From: Trichoplax adhaerens
Taxonomy: Eukaryota > Placozoa > Uniplacotomia > Trichoplacea > Trichoplacidae
DNA: 64,000 nt
Assembly (NCBI RefSeq): GCF_000150275.1
Contig: NW_002060955.1
Coordinates: forward strand, 1,762,537 to 1,826,536
Reading direction: 5' to 3'
Shown one piece after another: positions 11,689 to 23,321 of this stretch; the stretch's first letter is position 1; each line of letters begins with the position of its first letter. The translations under genes and the position numbers were made by a program. The notes beneath the pieces are model-generated. The model was not told where the DNA came from. It searched no databases and saw only the letters and a list, made by a program, of their open reading frames with translations.

Positions 11689-14664
11689 ATGTTTTCACAA
11701 TCTCTTAGTGGAAATAATACTGGTACATTCAAATTTGGTGCTGGTGGCAACACGGCTACCACACAAGCCAATCCGTTAGGTGGTGGTGGTGGCGGCGGCT
11801 TTTCCTTTGGAGCATCAAATACCCAAAACGCTGCTAATAAAAGCTTTACCGGATTTGGCAACACAACCACCCAAGCTGGTAATTTCACAGGTTTGGGCGC
11901 CACCGCAGCAGCGTCCGGTGGTTTTGGTGGATTTGGCACCAATACAACCTCACAAGCAGCCGGATTTGCAGGATTTGGCAAGACAGCAACCACACAATCA
12001 ACAGGATTTGGTGGACTCGGTACAAATACTTCTACACCATCGACAGGCTTTGGTAATTTCGGTACAAATACGTCCACGCAATCGGCTGGCTTTGGAGGAT
12101 TCGGTACCAATCCAACGACGCAATCTGCAGGATTTAGCACTTTCGGTAAGCCAACGGCCACGCAATCCGCTGCCTTTGGGGGATTTGGTAATACATCTAC
12201 TTCACAACCAGCTGGATTTGGTGGCTTTGGTACTACATCAGCGCAACCCACTGGCTTCAGTGGATTCAATATGTCAACAACATCCAAACCAACTTTCGGC
12301 ACAGCAACCACTCAATCGAGCGGATTTGGTAGTTTTGGTACAACAGCACCTCAAGCAATTGGTTTCGGTGGATTTGGTAGCCTTGGAGGCAGTTCTGCCT
12401 TACAAACAGGATTTGGACCATCGACCGCGACTACCTCTCTATTCGGTAAGCCGTCTGGTAATATAAGTGGATTTGGAGCTGGAACCAGTGCGCTTAGCTT
12501 TGGCGGTCAAACTACTGCAAGTAATTTGCTTGGTGGCCAAGGATTAGCTCCTGGTGTTGGTCAACAAGGTTAGTTTTCACTGAGCTTATTTCACACTTTA
12601 ATTATCTTGAAAGACGGTAATTTATTCTGTGCAGTTTAGGAAATAAGTAGTAAGAGTGCGTCTGAATTCATTATTGATCATCTATTTGTCAATAGCTGTT
12701 CAGGGTGGTGTTCCTGAGAATCTTCTTTTAGTTGCTAGTTGTACCTGTAATATTTTTGGTGATGAAAGGGATCTAACACTAGCAAAGTTTAATCAACTTC
12801 AAGCTATCTGGGGGCTCGGAAAAGGCTTTTATAATAGACACGCGCCTCCAATTGAGTACCAACGATCGAATCCTTTGTGTATATTTAAGGTTAGAATCGC
12901 TGTGACAATCATATAACTATCAAATACAGAATGTTTTATCAAGATCCTCTTCAGGGTAATTCATAATTTCAATGATCCATATTGTTCTTCTTAGACCGTA
13001 TGCTTTAGTAGCCTGCCTGCAGTAAAAGAATCTGATGGACTTGTTGTTCTTAAACTCAATAAGAAAGAAGCAGATGTAAATGCTCAAAAACAAAACATTT
13101 TAGATGCACTTTATACTGCTTTAGGAAAAAGACCGTTATTATCGGTGCGATTTGTTGATGTTAGAGCTATTGGCGACAATGCGTAAGTAGATGGTATATT
13201 GACCCTATTTCGCGTAGTAGATTGACTTGCTACCAGTGGACTTCATGTTGTAGACTAGTTTAAATTGAAGGGGATTTTATTTTTAGATCCGAAATGACAT
13301 TTTATATTGAAGAAAGAGCGCTCAATGGGGTTCGAAAGCGTTACCTTGCTCGTGAGATTATTGATCATTTGGCTAGAAATAATTTTTCTGTAAGTTTCAT
13401 CAATGTAAACTTGGTCTACGCGTATACGAGATGTACTTTTCATAGATGGTAGCAATATTGGCAAATGATAATGATCTAGGTAATATAGAATGCATATTTT
13501 TCTGAATCATAGAGCCAAATAGCCAGCTTAGGAATAGTGGATATTTATCCAAAACCGATCATTACTCCACAACAAGTTAGAGATGTCCTAGAAAATCCTC
13601 CGTCAGGTTCTAATATCGGTATAGATTTCAATTTTTTAATTACGGCAATTGCTAACATTCTAGTATTGTGTAGGTATTAATCCAGCTGTGTGGAAACAAG
13701 CTATTGAGAATAATCCAGATTCCGCAAAGTTAGTCACTTAACTCTTTGGCGCATTAGTTAAGGAGAAAGATTGACATTATGATACAAGGCATTCTTGTTA
13801 AAAGTATTTACCCATTGTTTCCTACGCTATTCTAGTTTAATTCCTATACCAGTAGTTGGATTTGAAGAATTATGTGCTAGATTTAAGGCTCAACAAGAAG
13901 AAACAAAACGCCAAAATTCTGCTTGTGAAGTAAGACCTATTATTGTGGTAAAATAATTCAATCCTAATAATATGCTTATTTTATCCGAAATTTTTTGACA
14001 GCAAATATCGGATGAGTTGGTTAAATTACAGCAAAAGCAAGCTGTAGTTAGTGCTAGAGTAAATCAGTATCGACGTAAACACATGGAACTATGCCATCGT
14101 GTGTTAAAGATCATTAGTAAACAAGAGTTAATTAACAAGAGTGGATTTTCGTTAACCGAAGAAGAAGATCAATTCCGATTTAGACTTCAGGGAATGGAAA
14201 CTGATTTCAATGCCCCAAATCAGTTTAAGGTTATTTAGCATTTTATTATATCCATGCAAATTAACTGCCTAGCTGTATATGGGATACACAAAGCGAGTGA
14301 TAAAAAGGAATTGATTTTTATCCTTATTGATTGCAGAACCGGCTGTATGAGTTAATGTCTCAAATCAGTATGAAGAACACAACTTCATCAGGACCACAAA
14401 ATTTAGAATTTAAGGCAGATGAAGAGACATTGCATACCATTAAAAGAGTTAGTTATACTCGTACACTATTTTTGATAAAAATAAGATTAAAATAGATTAT
14501 AAAAAGGTTTTTATTAATTGATTTTGTACACGTATTTCTATTATACATAGTATCTAACAAACCAACAGAAAGCTATAACTGCCTTAGTTGAAACATTTAA
14601 AGAAGATCTAGAGGACATTAACGTTATTGAACAAGGCTGGTCAGGTTCTTCAAATAAAAGCTGA
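11689..14664 (+). CDS. NUP54: Nucleoporin NUP54 (FG nucleoporin of the central channel)
   Basis: Ten exons: 11689-12568, 12696-12889, 12995-13182, 13287-13389, 13513-13606, 13674-13728, 13836-13929, 14002-14229, 14337-14447, 14569-14664; phases agree throughout and the product is 680 residues. Residues 1-290 are a Gly/Phe/Thr-rich FG-repeat domain with many GFGGFG-type motifs, which line the nuclear pore and bind transport receptors. From about residue 295 the conserved NUP54 core follows: FGDERD, NQLQAIWG, the ELSP-like ITPQQV region, NP-x-VWKQA, PIPVVGFEEL, then the coiled coil (QYRRKHMELCHRVL) that pairs with NUP62 and NUP58. The C-terminus DLEDINVIEQG matches the family. It is longer than human NUP54 (about 507) because of the bigger FG exon. 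Its 3' end faces the small gene on the other strand, 291 bases away. Confidence 0.95.
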
Positions 14665-14955
14665 GATAGCACTCTGTTAAATTCAAAGTCAAGTCGAAGC
14701 TACTGTTGAAAGATTGCAGATTCCTAAAGATATTGTTATTACTTATACTGCAATTTCAGCAATGAATTAATTCCTTCATTAATTATTGGAAGCCATTTTT
14801 GTACAGATACTGATTCAAATTACGACATCAGTATATCATAAAATATCGAATTCAAATAACTTATCATTTTTTATTTGGATACAATCATGGTCTATAACGT
14901 ACGTTTTTTTAATTGGAATATTATATGAATCTTGCGACATATAGACACCAATTGA

Positions 14956-16456
14956 TCAATGATTATAATTAGCAGCTTTATTTGAAATATCACTGTGACG
15001 TCTAACTTTATTACTATGAGATGTATGGTAATGTTCCTTTGCTTTATTTTGGGCGTGATCCCTGCTCTTGGAACGTTTGTCTGTAGTAGTAACCGACTTT
15101 TCGTTTAAACGACTCTTCTTGACGCAGTCTTTAGCACTAGCAAGTTTGGGCAACTCTATAAAGTAAAAATGTCACATCAAACGTTACTGTAGCATTTATT
15201 CAGTCGCTTCTTTAATAAGTCAATTATTGTAAAGCAAAATAAAGTTTTCCATTTTATTTACTATGTATATTGTAATGCAATATTTGTTATCCGTCCTATC
15301 GATGCAGCGATAAGTAGCGGAGGGTCTGTACTACTACTGCTTTATATCGAATTTTATAAGTAACATTATTGTTCGTTGCATTTTGTTTATACTTATTGTA
15401 ATAAGGTTACGAAATAATTTATCATTGCTACAATAATAGTAGGAACTACCTATATCGTTCTCAATTTATCTGATAGTCGCTAAGAAATCATTTATCACTC
15501 AGGTTACCTTTCCTTTTGTTTGATCGAACAGCATTTGTCATCATATTTTTCAAATAAACCTTATTAGCACCCGGTAATTTTTTCCTATGTGATGCGGTAG
15601 ATAAATGTTACACATAAGCAATACACTACGTTAATTTATTATAATTATTATCGCTTTCAGACTACGTTTAACTATTTCTACTTGTGTACAGTGGTAATGT
15701 ATCATAGAGCACACTACTCATTCATTTTAGTTTAATCAGAAATGCGATTTAGCTGCAATATACTACATTTATTATCGCTTTTCAGACAACGCTTAACTAT
15801 TTTTGCTTGTGTACAGTGGTAATGTATCATACATAGAGTACACTACTCATTCTTTCTACTTCAATCAGGAATGCAATTTAGCTGCATTTACATTGCAGTC
15901 AATTTATCCATACTTTTACATTAGAAAGATGGATAAGGTATTTAATGTATCCTTTTGAGTAGAGATTGAAAGGAATTACCCAGTTTACTTACCATCCAAT
16001 GACTCCTATTCTTTCAGAGCGATCTTTTCCTCTCTTTGCTTCTTTTAAGATTTCTTCAGCGGCTAACCTGGAAAATAGGATGAAGTATGATAGAATTAGT
16101 ACCTTATTACTGCCATCCTTAGAATTAAGTCTCTCTTTCCCTCTCTCTCTCAATCATCGTTCAGTATCGTACCATTCCATACAGTAGTAAACTCGTGATT
16201 GTATCAGCCAACATGATCGCAATATAACTACAGGTATTGCACACGGTACCTCGATACCTCGCAATTGGAAGCTATCGAGAGCAACTACTGCAATGTGATA
16301 TCAATTTCAAAATAAATTTATTGACTAGCTAACAGTACTTGAATCTATTCTTTACTATCTTCATACGAAGTGTATATGATACTACATAGATCACCTTTCA
16401 AGTTCGTCATCATCAAAAGTAGGAAGAGATTTGCTGTCCTTTTTATCCATTGACAT
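14956..16456 (-). CDS. Small basic protein, 137 residues, unrecognised
   Basis: Four exons join perfectly: 16456-16395, 16067-15993, 15584-15508, 15155-14956 (junctions AG|G, TG|G, G|AG), from ATG 16456-16454 to TGA 14958-14956. The N-terminal half looks like a conserved domain: an acidic start (FDDDELERLAAEEILKEAKR), then IGVIGW, then NKVYLKNMMTNAV. The C-terminal half is a basic, Lys/Arg/Ser/His-rich, probably disordered tail. There is no signal peptide or membrane segment, and the basic tail suggests a nuclear or RNA/DNA-associated protein (inference). I cannot name the family. The gene is convergent with NUP54 and divergent from FIP1L1. Exon structure rather than homology supports it: four open exons, clean GT-AG sites and matching phases. 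Confidence 0.75.
15647..15893. repeat. Direct tandem duplication, about 124 bases, in an intron of the small gene
   Basis: The block starting ATTATCGCTTTCAGACTACG at 15647 is repeated from 15771 with a few changes, including the shared words TGTGTACAGTGGTAATGTAT and ACACTACTCATTC. It lies inside the 15585-15992 intron of the 137-residue gene. No coding content. Confidence 0.85.
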
Positions 16457-16794
16457 TAATGCTGATGTGAAGAGTATATTTACAAGTATTCTATGTATTC
16501 CAATTTCTACTGGTGGTTGAAGATCTTCCAACTGTACACCGCATCCAGTATGATTGGTTGCTTGAATATCCGATGATCTACTGATCAGCCAATATTACTC
16601 CAAAGACCAAAGCAAAACTCCTACTTTGTCCAAATTGATCATTCCACCCATAGGATTGATTGACTTCAATAGATGACAATCATGATGGCTAAGAAAAGCT
16701 CAACTTACTGACTGTGAAGATTCTATCTATTTTTATACTTGATGAATTAGCCAAATGGAGAACGCAAGCAATCGGTTATGCAAGCCTGATCGTT

Positions 16795-16826
16795 GTCGTC
16801 GTTACCAGTCTACTGGTAACGACGAC
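16795..16826. repeat. Perfect 15-base inverted repeat with a 2-base centre
   Basis: Left arm 16795-16809 (GTCGTCGTTACCAGT) and right arm 16812-16826 are exact reverse complements around CT. This gives a cruciform or hairpin-forming site with a GC-richer stem than the surroundings. No family link is seen. Confidence 0.9.
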
Positions 16827-17223
16827 ACTGGACCGTTAACAGACGTTTGGGTATTTTACCCATGACATCATTGACTGTATAGCCTTCCGTCTGTCTGTCG
16901 TTGTGTCCTAGACTACTCCAAGGCGAGTTGTTTTGAGGAAGTGCATCCATGGACATTGGATAGGACTTTCAATAAGGCTGGAGAAAACAACTCTTATAAC
17001 GTGGTAATATTGTCTACAGTAGCTTTTTAAGACTTGAAAATGAGTCAGTAATAGAGCATGGACTCCTCGTTTATGCATGGACTTGTGTCTACCTAGTGAA
17101 ACTACTTAAAAAGGTCCCTGATATAACAATATTCAACAATAGATTAAAGATCAATTTCAAGTATCTTGCACAGTGTCCAGTCCAGTGCAGAACAAGACTG
17201 TAATGTACATTCTAGTCTGCACT

Positions 17224-17318
17224 ATTTTGCAATTATCTTTTAGTACCCTATTGCTGAAAGTGCTTACTGAAGCTGTAAAGCAGTTGCAGCAATAGATACT
17301 AAACGATAATTGCAAAAT
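17224..17318. repeat. Imperfect foldback (stem-loop) of about 95 bases
   Basis: The segment 17224-17256 (starting ATTTTGCAATTATC) and the segment 17287-17318 are near-perfect reverse complements with about 33-base arms, a few mismatches and a roughly 30-base central region. Weaker pairing extends outward (GTACATTCT against AGAGTGTAC). It could be a small foldback element or a transcribed hairpin; sequence alone does not decide. Confidence 0.7.
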
Positions 17319-17950
17319 GCCAGAGTGTACAATCCACATAGACGACTAGTCCATGTTGACTGAGGCTTGTATGCGAAAACACTTTAAAGTCCCTGATGGA
17401 ACAATTCAACTACAACTTTAACCATAATACAATATCTCCTATAGTACTGGATCAAAACTGTACAAGTATTTCAGGACAACTTTAAGCCCTTCAACTAGGA
17501 AAGGATCTGCAAGCGATCGGAGTGGAAGCGACTAGCTTACCATGGACTTGCAAGTCTTTCAAGTCGCTGCAGACCTTGAGCACGCCGGATCGTCTTGCAT
17601 CCATACTACTTGCTATACAGTGTACAATACGGTAGCTAGAATGCAGTAGAACAAGTATGACAAGGTTCTATTGTCTATCGTTTCATGCGACACATTCTAC
17701 AGTACAAGATCGTACAGTACAAGACTGTACGAGCTAGAGTGATTTGACTGAGAGTTTGGGAAATGAGCGTCGATGGTACTGTAAAATAGCGAGCAGAAAT
17801 AATGTCGCAATTCTCGACCTAGAGATGGTATGATAACCTAAGCAATTCTAGTAAATACATGGTTATAAGGTGACATTCATTTTTCTACAAATTGATGGAT
17901 ATGCCAGCACCAAATGCGACGACGCAAAGACAAATCCATCGACTGCAATC

Positions 17951-19117
17951 ATGGCAGATGTAGAACAGCCCGCGGCTCAAGATGAAGGATCGCCAGCCCT
18001 TTCTCAAGCTGAAAATGAAGGTATTAAAACATAATATAGTTGAGATGATGGTAGTACTTGATTCTGGACTAGAGTACTGCTTCTATCTACTGTAAACTCT
18101 GTCATTATTTTCCATTTTGTTGGCGTACTGTGAGCCCAACAAGGAGATGCTGTTCAATGTCGGCGTTTTCCTTGCAGTGACTCACCAGCTCTTGCTAGGT
18201 GCTATCTTCATGTATCATTATAGAGTTACTACCGCGAATGACTGCTCGATATGAAGTAATGTAGTATTCCAACCGCAACTATTGTGTGTTTTAGCTTAAA
18301 ACTTCATTTTTTTCTGATTAAATGATGGATGATTGATATTTTGCAAAGTCCTATTCGATTTCGCTTGATTTTGATATCGGTCATTGTCGATAATGTGGAC
18401 ATGGCCTAGCCATGCACTCGATGCATTTTACTCTATCCATTCCTACTGTCATGAAAGCGATATAAGTGTAAAAGATCAGAGTTGTAGGATCGAATTTGTA
18501 GTGCATAGCTTATTCAATTGCGATGAATTATATCTTAGCAAGAGCCGCTAATACAATTTGCAGTTTGTAATGATGACATATTAATGCGACAGATCAGCCA
18601 AATGTAACAAATCATGAGGAACAAGCTAAGGAAGAAGCTCAAGTCATCAAACCTTTGGTAACAGTAAGACCAGATAGTGATGAACCAGTGGTAGACAATC
18701 AAGTACAGCCGGTAATGACATAATAATACCTAATCGTAGTAAATAGGCCATTGGAGTCAAGATGTTGTAGTGGCTGCATCCAATGGGACAATCACCATTC
18801 AATCAACTTTTTATGTGCACAGGAGGAAGAAGAAACGCCAAAAATAGAGATGGAATCCCAGGGTGAAGATGCTGAAGAAAATATTGAAAAAACTACTGAA
18901 GAAAATATGGAAGAAAATATGGAAGAAAATATGGATGAAAATATTGAAAAAAATATTGAAGAAAATATGGATGAAAATATGGAAGAAAATATTGAAGAGA
19001 ATATTGCGGAAAATATTGAAGAAAATATAGAAGAAAATATTGAAAATGAGCAAGCAAATGAAGATAATAAGGATGAAGGAGATAATGACGACAAAGGCAA
19101 CGATGACGATAATGATA

Positions 19118-19160
<43 letters not shown>

Positions 19161-21979
19161 CGATGATATCCAAATTCATATCGGGGATGTAACAGCGACA
19201 TCGACTACCTCCTTTCCAAGGTATTTAACCATTGTAGACAACTTTAACTAAGATATATTATAATAATAATTAAAATTCTTACTAACGATACAATCTGACT
19301 AAACGCTAGCGGTCCAAATGTACCATTTAAAAGTGGTACTCGAACATCGGGAACTGGAACAGGTAAATCATTGATCCCGTAGCCGACTTTCTTGCAGTAG
19401 CAGCATAAATTCTCTAGCTTATGTTTCAGAGCTTATATTTAGAAATTAATAATCGATACAAGTGGAAAGAGAAAGTTCCATTCGATGTAGTCCGCTAATT
19501 ACTTTTATATTTGTACATAGGTGCAAGCAAGAAGGTTATTGATATTGAAGCTGAAGGACAAGTGGATGGCACCCCTTTGTACGAGTATGATATAGATGAT
19601 AGTGAAAAACCATGGAGGAAGCCAGGTACGACTTTTGGCTAATAGCACATTTACGTCTATTTATAAACAGTAAAGATAGTCAGATTCTTGACGTTGTCAA
19701 TATCTTTTATGCTTATGCACCACATAGTCATCCCTTAGCCTTGCCTCTAGTACTAACTGAGACTAACTGAACCCTTTATTAGGTGCTGATATTACTGACT
19801 ACTTTAATTACGGATTTAATGAAGAAGTTTGGAAGCAATATTGCGAGAAGCAACGCAAATTGAGGGCAGAGATTGCAAATGGATTATATAATCCACCACC
19901 AAAAGTACAAGAAAACTTTTACATATTATTAATAACCGTCGCCATCGTAGTAATCTTGCTATTGATAATCTGATAGTATTATCTTCCATTAATCCTACTC
20001 TTATGAATTAGGGATCATTGCCATCAATACATAAGAGTGAACTTAATACTCAAGCTGCTAAGACTGATGCAGTGAGTGCGACTGGTAAGGATTGACTCTA
20101 ATTTAGAATCCTACTTTCTCCAGATACTCTGAAGCTGTACAGCTGTTGCATTTATTGTTGACTTTATACTGGTCTACTTATCATTAGATGCACTATTAAA
20201 ATGAATTTTTTTATTAATCTAGCAGGAAAGCGACTTCCCAACAAAGCTGGACCGCCTCCAGATAGGAAAACAGAGGGAGCTATCGCTGTTATTGGAGTCG
20301 GTAAGTGTATCCGCTATCACAAGTTTATATCTTATACTAACCATCGGCGTTTTGAATTAGTGTTGGTATCTTTTATCATTGATTGAAAATTTGTCGCATG
20401 CAGTGCAATGATTGAAGTTGCTATTTGTTTTACGTAGCTGACAGCCGACGCAGACTGGATGAGTTACCTGCAACATCGGAAATAAACATTCCCCAGAGGT
20501 TTTGGAATAATTTAATGCAAAGTTGTAATTAATCGAACTACTGGATATTGGATATTTATAACATCTTACTAATTACCATTTTAGGGACACGAATAAAAAT
20601 AATTCTAGCCAATCTCGACAATCGCAATCCAACGTAGGTCCTGGTATGGTACAGGTAAATACTAGTATTCCACCGCCTATGATGAGTGGCCAGCAATTTT
20701 CTCAGCCAGCAAATCAAGCCAATTCGGCTAGTGGTCCAATCATGAATAATCATCCCAATCCAGCCCCTCCTGTGCAGCAGTTTCTCGTTCCTCCACTTAG
20801 TCATAACTTACCACCACCCAATATGCAACTTCCGCCACCCATTCCAAATCCACCTCCAATGGTTGTACCAGGATTTAATGCTATGCAAGGTGAAGGAATA
20901 CCTCCGGCTGGCTTTCATAATATGAATATGCCTCCAGTTGGTATGGGTAGAGGCCGTGGAAGAGGTGGTATGGGTATCCCGGGAATGGGCCTACCCGGTC
21001 AAGGTCCAGGTGAATTCCAACCAGGAATGGAAGATAGGTACAATGTCATGTCACGAATATAACAAATGTGAACGTAATAGCAGACAATGTTAATCACTAC
21101 ATTCTTTTTTACTATAATGGTGGATGGTAGACCTTTTTTTGCCGGCTCAGGTAATGCTGCTAATTACGTAATTATATTTGAATTGTTGATATTCACTGTT
21201 GACTATAAAACTTATCCTGATATTTTTTTATGGCAAACATTCTATTTGATATAGGTCAGGCGACTTCACCTGATATTTGGCCTCCTAATCAAGAATTCCC
21301 TCAAGGCTTTAACCCAGAGTCGAGAGGTCATAGCTCTGTTTCCGATAGTGAAAATTCTAGTGAAAGCTATGAATATGAACACCCTAGAAGTAGTAAAGAA
21401 AAGAGTAGTAAACGGCGTGAACGAGGACGCGATCGAGATCATCGAGAACACAGAGATCGTGATCGTGATCATAGTGACCGGCACCGAGAACGACATCGAG
21501 ATAGAGAGCATAGAGATCACGATAGAGATAGGAAGCATAGAGAGCGAGACAGAGATAGAAGAGATCATGATCGAGATAGGAGAGAGGTACAATAATAATT
21601 GTACAGTACTTTAGCGTGTTTCCTTAGGCTGAACTAGATACAGTTAATCTCACATCATTTCTTTTGTGGTTAAATCTAGGACCGGCGCAAGAGAGATGAT
21701 CGAAATACTAAGGAAGATAAGAAAAGGTGCCTAGCACAGTGCTATTTGTAGTTTACTAATCGCAGTCATTTTATGTTTACTGTAGAACTGGTCATGCTTT
21801 GCTGACAAAAAGAGAATCATTGAGGCTGATCATTGAAACATTTATTGATCGTATTATTTTTTTGCACTAGGAGACGCCATAGTGCTGGTTCTAGTGATGG
21901 AGAAACTCCACGTCGACCCAGCAAACATTCAAAAGATAGAGAGGAAGCGATTGCAGATGAAGATGTCAACGCATCATAA
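17951..21979 (+). CDS. FIP1L1: FIP1-like 1, pre-mRNA 3' end processing factor (CPSF subunit)
   Basis: Thirteen exons: 17951-18020, 18593-18711, 18823-19220, 19310-19362, 19521-19625, 19783-19904, 20012-20084, 20226-20300, 20438-20498, 20585-21009, 21255-21586, 21680-21726, 21871-21979; 662 residues, all phases agree. Order of parts: acidic N-terminus with an EN-x-E repeat and an Asp tract (residues about 75-180), IHIGDV, then the Fip1 domain ([21 protein letters not shown], residues about 240-290), GAIAVIG with SRRRLDELP, a Pro/Gly/Met-rich stretch (360-500) and an Arg/Asp/His/Glu-rich tail (from about 540). In CPSF, Fip1 contacts poly(A) polymerase and U-rich RNA and stimulates polyadenylation. 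ATG 17951 is chosen because the upstream ATG near 17892 is out of frame. Reading through the exon 10 donor would give a shorter C-terminus ending at 21062. Confidence 0.94.
18873..19168 (+). repeat. Coding minisatellite: EN-x-E units and an Asp tract
   Basis: Inside FIP1L1 exon 3, a 12-base unit close to GAAAATATKGAW is repeated about a dozen times, coding E-N-(M/I)-(E/D). It is followed by GAT/GAC repeats coding about 17 consecutive Asp. The stretch sits in the acidic N-terminal region, which is acidic but not repetitive in vertebrate Fip1. Length is a multiple of three throughout, so slippage keeps the frame. Confidence 0.9.
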
Positions 21980-23321
21980 GAAAGTTATTGTACTGATTCT
22001 GGAGATTATCTGTATGATAAAACGTCGATTTTATTCAATCATAAAATGCAAATTTGAAATTTCCTATTACTTAATATGCTTTTCACTTAGCATGCTTGCC
22101 TGTAAATTCGAATTAATGTTAAGATGTATGTATAAAGACATGGCTTAATAATAGGCCGGATATCAGGCTTGGTTCCAAATTGTTTAAAGTGTTGATCTTG
22201 TCAACGTACTGATTTCGTCGACTTTTGTTGAAGTAATGTGGTGAACATTGAGCTCTAAAATATATTGGCCGCAACAATATCAAAGAATAGCTGCTAACAC
22301 TCCAATTTTAACAAACGCGACAGTATCAACATTGATGAGAATTGGCCCAGTTTCAGGGCCCCCTTTAAACTGTACTAGCGTACCAGCGTACTGTACATGG
22401 TCATCTACAATAGGTAACTTCAATGTTACTACGGTGATCGTATCTCGTTACATTAACTAATTAATTGATTATATCATAATAAATTATGCGACCGTATTTT
22501 GTTCAAGAAAACTCTCGCGCGTACAGTATTTTATGATGTAGGGATTTCGTAATTTCACTATGAATTATACAGTAAATTCGTCCTGCACCTACATTAAGGT
22601 TAAAGATTACCAAATCCGTAATGTTGAACTGTGTTTTAAGATTTTTGCCCAATTCACTATTGTAAATTGTTAAAAAAAAAGTTTTGTTGTCTGGATATTC
22701 AGGAAATTAATTAAGGCAAACGCTACATCCACTACTGTATATTACAGCATGCGAAATAACATTATGATACCATTGTACATTCATTTCATTTTGTTGTCGT
22801 TATGATCCAAAACAATAAATCTAACAACTAGAAATTTTTTAATTAAATTTAAATGACTTTATTGATGTTGAACTTGATGTCAAGGATGACAATATATTAC
22901 ATGATAAATCCTCCAGTATTTCCAACACCTAGCTGAGAATAATAAGAAATGAATTAGAGTCAGTAGTTTACGCAAGGTAACGTTATGATAATGTTTGATT
23001 ACAATACAAGCACGATCTCAGAAGTCAACCTTAAATCGAGCCCGACACAATTAATCAAGTCAATATCGCATTCTTAATCAACAAGTGAAATGCGATTAAC
23101 CATTTTCACCAGTTAACGAGAAGAATGCGTCGATTACTAAATACTGCTATAAATAGCCAAGCTATATTCACAGTATCGTTCGATTATTTTTGATTCGTTA
23201 TTATACCGCACATATGTAACTAAAGCAAGTTAGGATATTACAAAATTTTCCCTCATTTCGTAATTCATAGATTTACTTACCGATTGAAATCGGATCTGCG
23301 GTAGCTTAAAAAACATCCAGG
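21980..23321. other. Convergent spacer between FIP1L1 and RPS3 3' ends
   Basis: Holds the two 3' untranslated regions. Candidate AATAAA signals: about 22478 on + for FIP1L1, and TTTATT at 22858-22863 (AATAAA on -) for RPS3. No gene or repeat recognised. Confidence 0.4.

Larger units (their letters stand above)
16457..17950. other. Divergent spacer between the small gene and FIP1L1
   Basis: About 1.5 kb, presumably holding both 5' flanks. It contains a 15-base perfect inverted repeat near 16.8 kb, a larger foldback near 17.2 kb (separate entries), direct repeats of GTCCCTGAT-x-x-AACAAT near 17116 and 17382, and GTACAG words near 17.6-17.7 kb. No coding exon recognised. Confidence 0.5.

Noticed and set aside
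11652-12466. Alternative-frame and antisense frames in NUP54 exon 1
   Set aside because: Low-complexity shadows of the Gly/Phe/Thr repeat codons; the FG frame is the one that continues correctly into exon 2.
18792-19201. Long minus-strand open frames opposite FIP1L1 exon 3
   Set aside because: Shadows of the EN-x-E and Asp repeats (poly-Ile, poly-His or Ser/Phe readings).
21266-21614. Antisense and +1 frames over the FIP1L1 Arg/Asp tail
   Set aside because: Shadows of the repetitive CGA-GAT codons; the Arg/Asp/His/Glu frame joins its neighbours in phase.
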